DNA from: Rikenellaceae bacterium
GTDB lineage: Bacteria; Bacteroidota; Bacteroidia; Bacteroidales; UBA932
Length of the DNA stretch: 10,570 nucleotides
Direction: 5' to 3'
Assembly: GCA_900769735.1 (NCBI GenBank)
Contig: CAAGHY010000140.1
Location: 1 to 10,570, forward strand
This document shows positions 1 to 6,678 of the stretch, piece after piece. A program made the position numbers and the translations under genes. The notes beneath the pieces are model-generated. The model saw nothing but the letters and a program-made list of their open reading frames with translations, was not told the origin of the DNA and ran no database searches. The first letter of the stretch is position 1. Every line of letters begins with the position of its first letter.

Positions 1-502
1 CACCAATTCCAAACAGCACCCCTTTAAGAGGCAATTTCAATGATAATCTTCCCGACGAATTATTGTCTCCTCCCTTATTCAGAACAGAAATACCAATACC
101 GGTAAGGGTAACCAGCATTCCGGCAACACACTGCAACTCCATCTTCTCCCCCAAAATAATCCAGCCTGCAATTGCCGCAGTTGGAGGGGCAAGGGTCATA
201 AACAGCTGGCCGAAACGGGAACCTATAATCACATACGAATTGAAAAGACAATAATCTCCCAACAAATACCCCACAAAACCTGAAAGCGAAAGCCACAACC
301 ATCCCTGAGCACCGGCAAACATTGGATACGGCACACCGGTAAACCACCAGAGCGTTCCACCCAACATAACAAGTGAAAGCAGCATCCTTATCACATTCAG
401 CTGCAGAGAACCAAGTCTCTTGCTACCCACCTCGGCAAACAGCGCCGTAACGGTCCACGACACTGCCACCGTAATGGAGATTATTTCGCCTAAATAATTC
501 AT
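1..502 (-). CDS. EamA/DMT-family transporter, N-terminal part (cut by left edge)
   Basis: The reverse strand is open from the ATG at 502 to the window edge, giving 167 residues without a stop. The product is strongly hydrophobic with about five membrane segments (roughly residues 6-23, 36-55, 66-82, 95-117 and 124-141). The end of the first repeat, around residues 104-138, has the EamA pattern: L-A-P-P-T-A-A-I-A-G, then L-G-E-K, then G-M-L-V-T-L-T-G-I. EamA carriers usually have two such five-helix repeats, so the second should lie left of this window. They are inner-membrane exporters or importers of small metabolites; the substrate cannot be read here. The ATG overlaps the TGA of the metallophosphoesterase (ATGA, 499-502), so translation is probably coupled. 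Family assignment is fairly sure, the substrate unknown. Confidence 0.85.
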   Translation of the reverse strand, partial: MNYLGEIISITVAVSWTVTALFAEVGSKRLGSLQLNVIRMLLSLVMLGGTLWWFTGVPYPMFAGAQGWLWLSLSGFVGYLLGDYCLFNSYVIIGSRFGQLFMTLAPPTAAIAGWIILGEKMELQCVAGMLVTLTGIGISVLNKGGDNNSSGRLSLKLPLKGVLFGIG

Positions 503-1701
503 AATTTAACGTTTATCACCCATAAATCACTCTCTGTACCAATTCTGAACGGAGGTCCCCAAAGTGAAAGACCGCTTGAAACCACCACGTGGGAATTGTC
601 CCATTTCCTGTAACCGTGGCTCTGCTCATACATCCTGTCAATCAACAGGTTCATAGGCCAGATCTGACCCCTGTGCGTATGTCCGCTCAGCTGCAGATCC
701 ACTCCAAGAGAATCCTTCAAACCAAGTTCATACGGCTGATGGTCCATCATAATCACCGGCAAACCCTTCTGCACACCGGCCATCAGCTCCTCTACTGAGG
801 CACGGTTGCGGTTGGAACGGTCATCGCGTCCAACAAGCTGCACCCCACCTGGAAGCACAACAACTGAATCCCTGAGCAATACAACCGGAGTATTCTTCAG
901 GAACTCCACACTCTTCTCTATTCCACTGATAAACTCATGGTTACCCGGTACCATATAGATTCCCATAGGTGCCTTAAGCTGTCCAAGTTCCTCATACATA
1001 CGCTGTTTCCACAACGGCACAACAGAATTGTCAATAAGGTCTCCCCCAATGAGAACGATATCGGGAAGAAGAGAATTTATCATTCCAACATATCTTGCAA
1101 GATCCTCTTTATCTGTGGAGTACCCAAGATGCACATCGCTCAACGCCACAATTTTCAGATTTTTCTTCCCGACAGATATTCCAGAATCTTCCACTGAAAT
1201 TGTATCTGCCACAACCGCTGCATTTTCAGTATTCCCAACAACTGCAGCTGCCTTTGCCCGCAAATCAATTTCCAGTTCCTTAATCTGCGGATTCCTATAA
1301 TTGTTGTATCCGCTATAAAGCACTCCGGAAACAACAATCACCGAAAGAAGAAAACCGAAACGGTTCAGAAATCTCCTTATCTGATAGAAAACCACCTTGG
1401 TTATATCTGTAACCAGAAGGGCCAGCACCATATAAAGGGTAAACACCAGCCACGCAGAACCAACTCCGTTCAAAGTTGAACTGAGCCACTGGGGAAGAGA
1501 GGCATTGCAGGCAAACATTGCCACAAAAAATGATAGGGTCGCAATCCAGAAAATAATTGAAAAACAGCACTGCATCATAATGCCAAGAGGACGCAACCTC
1601 CTGGTAGGGGTAATTGCCCTAAGAGACTGCAATCCTCTTGCAAAAATATAAACGTTCCCACACAGGTATGCCGCAAGGATACCAAAGAAGAAAAATTTCA
1701 T
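499..1701 (-). CDS. Membrane-anchored metallophosphoesterase (YkuE/YaeI-like)
   Basis: The 400-residue protein has two parts. Residues 1-135 hold about four hydrophobic membrane segments (near 2-20, 44-65, 82-104 and 114-131). Residues 180-400 form a calcineurin-like phosphoesterase domain with the expected metal-binding motifs in order: D189-x-H191, G-G-D221, G-N254-H255-E, H321 and G-H341-T-H343. All key residues are present, so the enzyme is probably active. In related proteins such as YkuE and YaeI/LpxG-type enzymes, the domain hydrolyses phosphate esters or pyrophosphate bonds near the membrane, for example in lipid or nucleotide-sugar intermediates. The substrate here is not known. It begins 28 bp after the nitroreductase stop and overlaps the transporter start by 4 bp, so the three genes are likely one transcript. 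Confidence 0.9.
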   Translation of the reverse strand: MKFFFFGILAAYLCGNVYIFARGLQSLRAITPTRRLRPLGIMMQCCFSIIFWIATLSFFVAMFACNASLPQWLSSTLNGVGSAWLVFTLYMVLALLVTDITKVVFYQIRRFLNRFGFLLSVIVVSGVLYSGYNNYRNPQIKELEIDLRAKAAAVVGNTENAAVVADTISVEDSGISVGKKNLKIVALSDVHLGYSTDKEDLARYVGMINSLLPDIVLIGGDLIDNSVVPLWKQRMYEELGQLKAPMGIYMVPGNHEFISGIEKSVEFLKNTPVVLLRDSVVVLPGGVQLVGRDDRSNRNRASVEELMAGVQKGLPVIMMDHQPYELGLKDSLGVDLQLSGHTHRGQIWPMNLLIDRMYEQSHGYRKWDNSHVVVSSGLSLWGPPFRIGTESDLWVINVKL

Positions 1702-1729
1702 CTCGCTACTACTCTACTGGATAATCAAA

Positions 1730-2371
1730 TTATTCTACAGGGTAACCAATAGGGTGATACAACAATGCAACCATTGTCTCTGGCCAGCCAAGGGCCTCCT
1801 GGATGGCTTTAGGATTGATACCGCCGGCACAAGCTACAGTAGCCATACCGTTGGCTGCGCAATACAGATAAATGTTCTGTGAAACATAACCTGCATCCAT
1901 AGCTGCAAACCTGTTTCTAGGCTCCTCACCAAATGGAGGGAACTTGTCCTTGTCACTTACAAGCAAAATCACAGGATTTTTCAATGCACCTGCATTCCTT
2001 CCAGCATACAAAGGACGGATATCAGTTGCACTCACCTGCTCAAGAGTCTCATCCTGTGCCTTATAATAGTAAACGCCTGAATCCTTGCAAACATAAAGCT
2101 GGATATCCTGCGCATTCACAGCAGAAGGAGCTGTACGCTTGCCATCCTCACGGTTAACACCGTTTGCTGTCCAAAGAATATCCATAATAACATCATCAGA
2201 AACCACCTTGGTTGTATCAAACTGTCTGATTGATTTCCTTGCATTCAATATCTCTGTAAGCACCTTGCCCTTATCCACAGCCGGAGCCTCCACATTCACC
2301 TGATTACCGCCACAAGAGGCTGCCATAAAAGCTACTGCAGCACACGCCAAAACCTTATAAATCCTTTTCAT
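1730..2371 (-). CDS. Nitroreductase-family lipoprotein
   Basis: This 213-residue protein starts with a short basic N-terminus, a hydrophobic stretch and the lipobox A-A-S-C with Cys20, so it is probably lipidated and held at the periplasmic face or outer membrane. The mature part matches the FMN-dependent nitroreductase fold: R-K-S-I-R at 45-49 (the usual flavin phosphate site near the start), W-T-A-N-G-V-N-R at 67-74, P-S-A-x-N-A-Q at 82-88, and the helix D-A-G-Y-V-S-Q-N at 159-166 followed by G-M-A-T-V. About 190 residues is a normal domain length. No acidic surface-export tag follows the lipidated Cys, so a periplasm-facing position is more likely than surface exposure. The substrate is unknown. 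It is the first gene of the leftward operon, with a TAnnTTTG promoter element 31 bp upstream of the ATG. Confidence 0.85.
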   Translation of the reverse strand: MKRIYKVLACAAVAFMAASCGGNQVNVEAPAVDKGKVLTEILNARKSIRQFDTTKVVSDDVIMDILWTANGVNREDGKRTAPSAVNAQDIQLYVCKDSGVYYYKAQDETLEQVSATDIRPLYAGRNAGALKNPVILLVSDKDKFPPFGEEPRNRFAAMDAGYVSQNIYLYCAANGMATVACAGGINPKAIQEALGWPETMVALLYHPIGYPVE

Positions 2372-2401
2372 ACTCTCTGAATTTTAAATGTTAGTCATCT
2401 A

Positions 2402-2409
2402 CAAATATA
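2402..2409 (-). promoter_or_regulatory. Bacteroidetes-type -7 element for the nitroreductase operon
   Basis: On the reverse strand this reads TATATTTG, an exact match to the Bacteroidetes -7 consensus TAnnTTTG. It is 31 bp upstream of the nitroreductase ATG, which would give a leader of roughly 25 nt. No good -33 TTTG is seen at the usual distance; that position is occupied by the left outer arm of the large palindrome. The assignment is by motif and position only. Confidence 0.6.
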
Positions 2410-2423
2410 AACTTTTTTTCAAT

Positions 2424-2550
2424 GTTACGTTGTCTTTTTGTGCAAACATCTGGTTTACAGATGTATAAAAAATACGGTTTGCAGAAATTTTGCAAACCGT
2501 ATTTTTTATAAAATTGATTTTCAATCAATTGCACAAAAAGACAACGTAAC
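2424..2550. repeat. 127-bp nested palindrome with three internal hairpins
   Basis: The outer arms, 2424-2444 and 2530-2550, are perfect 21-bp inverted copies (GTTACGTTGTCTTTTTGTGCA and its complement). The inner arms, 2464-2483 and 2491-2510, are perfect 20-bp inverted copies around a 7-nt loop. Both pairs share the same symmetry axis at 2487. The two 19-nt segments between outer and inner arms are not complementary to each other, but each folds on itself: 2447-2452 with 2458-2463 (6 bp, 5-nt loop) and 2512-2519 with 2523-2530 (8 bp, 3-nt loop; its last base is also the first of the outer right arm). A single strand could therefore fold as a cloverleaf. Allowing a 2-nt bulge, the outer stem extends eight more bases into the flanking T and A tracts. 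Possible roles are a shared operator for the two divergent promoters, a degenerate miniature mobile element, or an invertible segment. No flanking direct repeat was found. Confidence 0.9.
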
Positions 2551-2562
2551 TGAAAAAATTAC

Positions 2563-2570
2563 TACTTTTG
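2563..2570 (+). promoter_or_regulatory. Bacteroidetes-type -7 element for tilS
   Basis: TACTTTTG matches the TAnnTTTG consensus exactly and ends 18 bp before the tilS ATG, implying a very short leader of about 12 nt. As on the other side, there is no clear -33 TTTG; the right outer arm of the palindrome fills the upstream position. The placement mirrors the opposite promoter almost exactly about the palindrome axis. Confidence 0.6.
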
Positions 2571-2588
2571 TAGAAAACGCAAGAGATT

Positions 2589-4052
2589 ATGTTCAGGTAC
2601 GGGTTCAAGAAAAGGCTGTTTGAGTTGGGAGTTGATTATGGGGCAAAGGTTCTGGCTGCTGTGAGTGGCGGGGTGGATTCTATGGTTATGCTGGATGCGC
2701 TTATACACTGCCAGCTGGACCTGGAGATTGCCGTGGCGCACGTGAACTTCAATTTGCGTGGGCAGGAGAGCGATGCAGATACCCGGATGGTGCGGGAGTG
2801 GTGTACAGACCACAAAATCACAATGTATGAAGAGAGCTTTCAGACTACAGAATATGCCACTGAAAACGGCATCTCAATTGAGATGGCAGCCCGTGAACTC
2901 CGCTACAACTGGTTCTACACCCTGATGGCTGAGCATAATTTTGATTTTCTGGCAATTGCACACAATGCTAATGACAATGCAGAAACCCTGCTGCTGAACC
3001 TCACCCGCGGATGCGGCATTGAGGGAATTGGGGGCATTAAGGAGAAGGTGCAGATCCAGCCGGAACAATATATCATCCGCCCTCTTATGGCATATTCCCG
3101 CAAGCAGATTGAGAAGTATGCCTTAAAGTTCAAGGTGCCATACCGCACAGACAGCACAAACCTTTTGAGCGACTATTCCCGCAACAGGATCCGCAATGAG
3201 ATATTCCCGCATCTTGAAAAGATAAATCCTTCGGTAATTACCACTTTCAACAGGAATATCAGACATTTCCAGCAGGCAGGTGCCGTTCTGCAAAAGATGG
3301 TGGAGAAAAGAGTGCAGGAACTTTGCCACACATTCAACTCCTTTAATGAACTGGTGGAGAGCAAATTCTCCCACTCCCTGTGCGGCCTTAACCTGCAGAT
3401 GAACATGCTGAGATTACATTCAACAAACATTTCTTCTTCTGAAGAGTTGGTTGGAACATATTCTCTTCTGGCCGGAGTTGTGGAAATTCCACAACTGATG
3501 GAGGAAACTGAGTGGGAATTCTGGGTATACCAGATTGCTTCCCGATGGGGATTTTCTCCTGCCATCATTGAGAATATCTGCAAGGCATTGGAGGAGGAAG
3601 AAGGACCAAAGAAGTTTTTGTCGGGAAGAGGAGATATCATTGCAGTGAAAGAGAGGGGACTGCTGAAGTTCTATCTGAATGTGGTGCCTGAGGAGGCTGA
3701 GGATGGAGCATTGAAAATTGAGACTACAGTGATTTCAAGGGAGAGCTGGCGCACCAGAAAGGAGGCCGGAGAGCTTGCACCTATTCTGTACCTTGATGCT
3801 GCTAAAATTGAAATGCCGCTCAGCTGCCGCACAGTGGCTGCCGGAGACCGTTTCTCCCCTCTTGGCTTGAGAGGAAGCAAAAAAGTGACCGATTATCTTA
3901 CCGACATAAAGTTTGAGAACCTGCACAAAGGGAACGTGCTTGTAATGTTGGATGCCTCAGGCAAAATTATCTGCATCCCGGGGCTTCAGGTAGACAACAA
4001 GGTGCGTGTAACTGAATCTACAGGTGAAATTCTGCAGGTAAAGGTGCTGTAA
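2589..4052 (+). CDS. tilS: tRNA(Ile)-lysidine synthetase TilS
   Basis: TilS uses ATP and lysine to convert C34 of the CAU-anticodon tRNA-Ile to lysidine, so that it reads AUA codons and is charged with isoleucine. It is a cytoplasmic, normally essential enzyme. The N-terminal PP-loop ATPase shows S-G-G-V-D-S at 26-31, H-V-N-F-N-L-R-G at 51-58, A-H-N-A-N-D-N-A-E-T at 124-133, and the TilS signature R-N-R-I-R-N-E at 198-204. Residues about 405-487 match the TilS C-terminal domain (A-G-D-R-F-S-P-L-G, then K-K-V-T-D-Y-L). At 487 residues it seems somewhat longer than many Bacteroidales TilS proteins; the poorly conserved stretch near 245-310 may be the extra length. The ATG at 2589 is chosen because it lies just downstream of a TAnnTTTG promoter and the PP-loop follows at the usual distance. 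Its last 35 bp overlap the end of the opposing pseudouridine synthase gene. Confidence 0.95.
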   Translation: MFRYGFKKRLFELGVDYGAKVLAAVSGGVDSMVMLDALIHCQLDLEIAVAHVNFNLRGQESDADTRMVREWCTDHKITMYEESFQTTEYATENGISIEMAARELRYNWFYTLMAEHNFDFLAIAHNANDNAETLLLNLTRGCGIEGIGGIKEKVQIQPEQYIIRPLMAYSRKQIEKYALKFKVPYRTDSTNLLSDYSRNRIRNEIFPHLEKINPSVITTFNRNIRHFQQAGAVLQKMVEKRVQELCHTFNSFNELVESKFSHSLCGLNLQMNMLRLHSTNISSSEELVGTYSLLAGVVEIPQLMEETEWEFWVYQIASRWGFSPAIIENICKALEEEEGPKKFLSGRGDIIAVKERGLLKFYLNVVPEEAEDGALKIETTVISRESWRTRKEAGELAPILYLDAAKIEMPLSCRTVAAGDRFSPLGLRGSKKVTDYLTDIKFENLHKGNVLVMLDASGKIICIPGLQVDNKVRVTESTGEILQVKVL

Positions 4053-5778
4053 TTTTCATTGCCCCCTTTTCTGGATGCTGGAACTCCGCCCAATGGGCGT
4101 GAAGCATAAGCCTCTGAGCAGGATAGCCATACAAAAGATCCCCCACAATTGGAACGTTCAAACCCAACTGGTGTGCAGAATGCACCCTCAGCTGATGTGT
4201 ACGTCCGGTAACAGGATAAAAATTCACATAAGTGCGGCCGTCTTTTACCCCTAAGATTTCAAACAGGGTAACCGCCTCTTTACCGGCCTCAAAATCCACC
4301 TTCTGGGCAGGTCTGTGGTCATAATCTGCAGCCAACGGCAATGAAATGGTACCTGAAACGGCGCTCTCCCACTTTACCCCACTACCGCATCTCTCCGGTG
4401 AAACCTCGCCATCCAGAACCGCCCTGTAACATTTCTTCACAGATCGCCCTGCAAACTGTTTCTGCAACTCCTTAAACACAGTCTCATTTTTGGCAAGCAC
4501 CAGAACGCCTGAGGTGTGCATATCCAGTCTGTGCACAACAAAGAGGTCATTGCCTGACACCGAATCAGAAACCTCCTTTCCCGGAACAGAAGCCATTCCG
4601 GCAGGTTTGTTTACCGCCAAAATCAGATCATCTGAATAAAGAGTTTCAAGCTCACCGTCAATTCCGTATGTTGTATGAAGCAAACCGGTCTCCACTGGGA
4701 GCCCTTTGAGCATATGGCTGAGGATTGGGGCACATTTACCTTTGCAGGAAGGGTAAAATTCACCGTGACGCCTTATCTCACCGCGTGGGGAATTGCCCCA
4801 CCAGAACTCTCCCATTGAGATTGGACGCATTCCGTGCAGAAAGGCATATTGCAAAAGCTTGGGAGCTGCACACTCACCGGCACCACCAGGAGGCAGTATT
4901 GCGCGACCCTCACGCAATGATTGTTCTTTATAAAATTCGGAAAAGATATCCAACATATCTTTCCTTTCACCGTTTCCGTTCAAGAAAGAGAACTGCCTGA
5001 AAATCTCTTCCTGCAATGCTGCGGACTTCACTTTACGCAGCTCGCGCAATCCAAGAATCTCATCTTCAAGAGCTTTCAATCGTCCCTCCAGCGGCTGCAA
5101 GGTCTCTTTCAACCCCTTCTCCGCCCTCTTTATTTCTGCCTTCTGGAACTGGCTCTGACGGGTCAGCTGCGCAAGCAACTCATCCTGCGGGCAGGCTACC
5201 TTATAAGACACATCCTGCGAACCGCTACCCGGATGGGCACCGCCGTTTGAAGGTACAACAACCGAGGCAAGCTCCCCTCTCAGCCTCTCCCTCTCCGCTT
5301 TCCCCTCCTTGTAAATCCTCTTCAGCTCCTGAATCTCCCCCTCAAACTTCTCCCGCACACGGGCTATCTCACTTTTCACAACCACAAGCTCATCACCTGC
5401 TTCCAACTGGGCAATTCTGGCATTTATACCGGAAATTTCACGCTCCCCAACCTTGAAGAATTCGTCGGGATCAAGAAGGTCATATACTGGTGGAACAAAG
5501 TATTCCAGATTGTTCTGCCCCTGCAGATTGCCTGAAAATGCCGCAAGGAAACCCAACCTGCCGCCAGAGGTCTCCACCACCAGCACACCAAACATCTTCC
5601 CCTGCTGCAATTCGCTGTGCCACTGAGTTTTGCTCTCAAGGTAGGAGATCACCTTAGAGGCGGCACAACGGCACAATTCATCGGGAATATAACTGAAAGG
5701 ATTGGTGAATTTCTGGGGAAAACCACTCCTCATCTGAGGGGTAATCTCCTCCCCCGGAGCAATCAAAAGGTTCTGCAT
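4018..5778 (-). CDS. Long RluA-family pseudouridine synthase with coiled-coil N-terminal extension
   Basis: The C-terminal 215 or so residues (about 372-586) are an RluA-type pseudouridine synthase: N-K-P-A-G at 390-394, the catalytic H-R-L-D at 416-419 with Asp419, Y-R-A-V-L-D-G at 451-457, and G-R-T-H-Q-L-R-V-H at 525-533. It should isomerise uridines in rRNA or tRNA; the site is unknown. The 370-residue N-terminal part is unusual for RluA but fits a recognised long subtype. It has a globular start (1-110), charged heptad-like stretches that look like coiled coil (about 113-170 and 200-262), and a conserved-looking block with A-A-P-K-L-L-Q at 304-310 and G-E-F-Y-P-S-C-K-G-K-C at 339-349, whose two Cys could bind a metal. 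No S4 domain is seen. The gene starts 18 bp after the PAP2 stop, so the two are probably co-transcribed, and it overlaps tilS by 35 bp at its end. Confidence 0.9.
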   Translation of the reverse strand: MQNLLIAPGEEITPQMRSGFPQKFTNPFSYIPDELCRCAASKVISYLESKTQWHSELQQGKMFGVLVVETSGGRLGFLAAFSGNLQGQNNLEYFVPPVYDLLDPDEFFKVGEREISGINARIAQLEAGDELVVVKSEIARVREKFEGEIQELKRIYKEGKAERERLRGELASVVVPSNGGAHPGSGSQDVSYKVACPQDELLAQLTRQSQFQKAEIKRAEKGLKETLQPLEGRLKALEDEILGLRELRKVKSAALQEEIFRQFSFLNGNGERKDMLDIFSEFYKEQSLREGRAILPPGGAGECAAPKLLQYAFLHGMRPISMGEFWWGNSPRGEIRRHGEFYPSCKGKCAPILSHMLKGLPVETGLLHTTYGIDGELETLYSDDLILAVNKPAGMASVPGKEVSDSVSGNDLFVVHRLDMHTSGVLVLAKNETVFKELQKQFAGRSVKKCYRAVLDGEVSPERCGSGVKWESAVSGTISLPLAADYDHRPAQKVDFEAGKEAVTLFEILGVKDGRTYVNFYPVTGRTHQLRVHSAHQLGLNVPIVGDLLYGYPAQRLMLHAHWAEFQHPEKGAMKITAPLPAEFHL

Positions 5779-5781
5779 ATT

Positions 5782-5791
5782 CTTCCCGATA
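5782..5791 (+). repeat. Intergenic copy of the dispersed motif CTTCCCGAYR
   Basis: This copy (CTTCCCGATA) lies in the 18-bp gap between the PAP2 gene and the long pseudouridine synthase. Eight other exact copies lie inside genes: + strand at 48-57, 1165-1174, 3538-3547, 7918-7927 and 9661-9670; - strand at 1059-1068, 3619-3628 and 9721-9730. One-mismatch copies are at 5679-5688 (-) and 8910-8919 (-, intergenic). The function is unknown; see the findings. Confidence 0.6.
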
Positions 5792-5796
5792 ATTAA

Positions 5797-6537
5797 TTAG
5801 AACCTCATTGCCAGAGAAATGCCTGCCCCTTCACCAGTGCAATAAGGAAGCCCCACCAAGGCCATCTCTTTTTTTGGCTTGAAAATCTTGTGCACAATCT
5901 TCTCCTGAATCCACGGATAAACCCAATATGCAACTTGGGAACTCAAGATACCCACACCGGCACCGGCAATGACATCGGTAACCCAATGCTCATTATGGGC
6001 CACCCTGGCAAGTGCAGTACCTGTGGCAACCGCATAACCTGCAATTCCAATCCAAGGGGTAGAATCCTTATACTGCAATCTGAGGAACTCCGCACCTGCA
6101 AAAGCAATTGAAGAGTGACCGCTCGGGAAAGAGTTGTTGTCCACACCGTTAGGGCGCTGGACATCTGCAACAGACTTGATTATTTTTGTAGCGGCCGCTG
6201 TAATACCATAAGAAAGGGCAAGGATGACAGTAGCATCACCATAATTGTATGAACTCTTCACACCACTCAGTTTGAGAATATAATAGCTTGCAGCAGGCAC
6301 GTACTGGATTGCATCCTCAGGCAGAAAACCGCTGTGTACACCAGCCTCCCTGTTGGAAAGCCCAAAATCAAACTCTTTCACATCCTGAATCTGATTTCCT
6401 ATCACACCCGCCCCTAACAACGCCACTGGGACAATGAGCTGTTTAGGCTTGAAATCTGAACTGTCTCTTCCACGTGCCTGAACAACAGAAGAAAATGCAA
6501 AAATAAACACCAATACAAAAGACAAAAGATTTCTCAT
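5797..6537 (-). CDS. PAP2-family (type 2 phosphatidic acid) phosphatase, exported
   Basis: The 246-residue protein begins with a typical signal peptide (about residues 1-21, ending V-V-Q-A). It carries the full PAP2 phosphatase signature: K121-x6-R128-P129, P138-S139-G140-H141, and R178-x5-H184-x3-D188. The catalytic His pair and basic phosphate-binding residues are intact. The family removes phosphate from membrane lipids such as undecaprenyl pyrophosphate, phosphatidylglycerol phosphate or lipid A, usually at the periplasmic face; which one is acted on here cannot be read. The C-terminal twenty residues alternate polar and hydrophobic and end in Phe, which slightly resembles an outer-membrane strand, but this is weak evidence. 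It is the first gene of a two-gene leftward operon with the pseudouridine synthase, and has its own TAnnTTTG promoter 31 bp upstream of the ATG. Confidence 0.9.
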   Translation of the reverse strand: MRNLLSFVLVFIFAFSSVVQARGRDSSDFKPKQLIVPVALLGAGVIGNQIQDVKEFDFGLSNREAGVHSGFLPEDAIQYVPAASYYILKLSGVKSSYNYGDATVILALSYGITAAATKIIKSVADVQRPNGVDNNSFPSGHSSIAFAGAEFLRLQYKDSTPWIGIAGYAVATGTALARVAHNEHWVTDVIAGAGVGILSSQVAYWVYPWIQEKIVHKIFKPKKEMALVGLPYCTGEGAGISLAMRF

Positions 6538-6568
6538 AAATTACAGTTTGATATACCTCTAAAGACTC

Positions 6569-6600
6569 CAAAATTACGAATAAATTACATTTATGGACAA
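6569..6600 (-). promoter_or_regulatory. Promoter for the PAP2 operon (-33 and -7 elements)
   Basis: On the reverse strand TAATTTTG at 6576-6569 matches the TAnnTTTG -7 consensus. A TTG at 6600-6598 lies 21 bp upstream as a partial -33 element. The -7 ends 31 bp before the PAP2 start codon. A short inverted repeat, ATAAAT-TAC-ATTTAT at 6580-6594, sits in the spacer. Confidence 0.6.
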
Positions 6601-6615
6601 GGACAAAAACCATAA
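6591..6615. repeat. Short inverted repeat between divergent PAP2 and antiporter promoters
   Basis: TTATGG at 6591-6596 and CCATAA at 6610-6615 form a perfect 6-bp inverted repeat with a 13-nt centre, lying between the two opposite -7 elements. The centre contains a direct repeat of GGACAA (6595-6600 and 6601-6606). It could be an operator for both promoters, but arms this short also arise by chance. Confidence 0.3.
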
Positions 6616-6621
6616 TTTGAG

Positions 6622-6629
6622 TACCTTTG
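6622..6629 (+). promoter_or_regulatory. Bacteroidetes-type -7 element for the antiporter gene
   Basis: TACCTTTG matches TAnnTTTG exactly. Transcription would begin near 6636, about 43 nt before the ATG chosen for the antiporter. No clear -33 element is seen. This position argues against the TTG at 6634 as a translation start, because it would lie at or before the transcript's 5' end. Confidence 0.5.
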
Positions 6630-6678
6630 TTATTTGGGAGGTGGAAAAGGCCCGGAATCAATACAAAAACTAGGAGAT

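Noticed and set aside
75..347. 90-residue reverse-strand reading frame rich in Cys and Phe
   Set aside because: It is an out-of-frame shadow of the EamA transporter, which is open over the same stretch in another frame with clear family features.
2438..2623. 61-residue forward reading frame across the palindrome and into tilS
   Set aside because: It runs through the inverted repeats, is out of frame with tilS, and has no promoter or ribosome binding site of its own.
6634..6678. TTG at 6634 as the antiporter start, adding 15 residues
   Set aside because: It lies at or before the transcript start predicted from the -7 element at 6622-6629, and the ATG at 6679 has AGGAG just upstream and begins directly before the first membrane helix.
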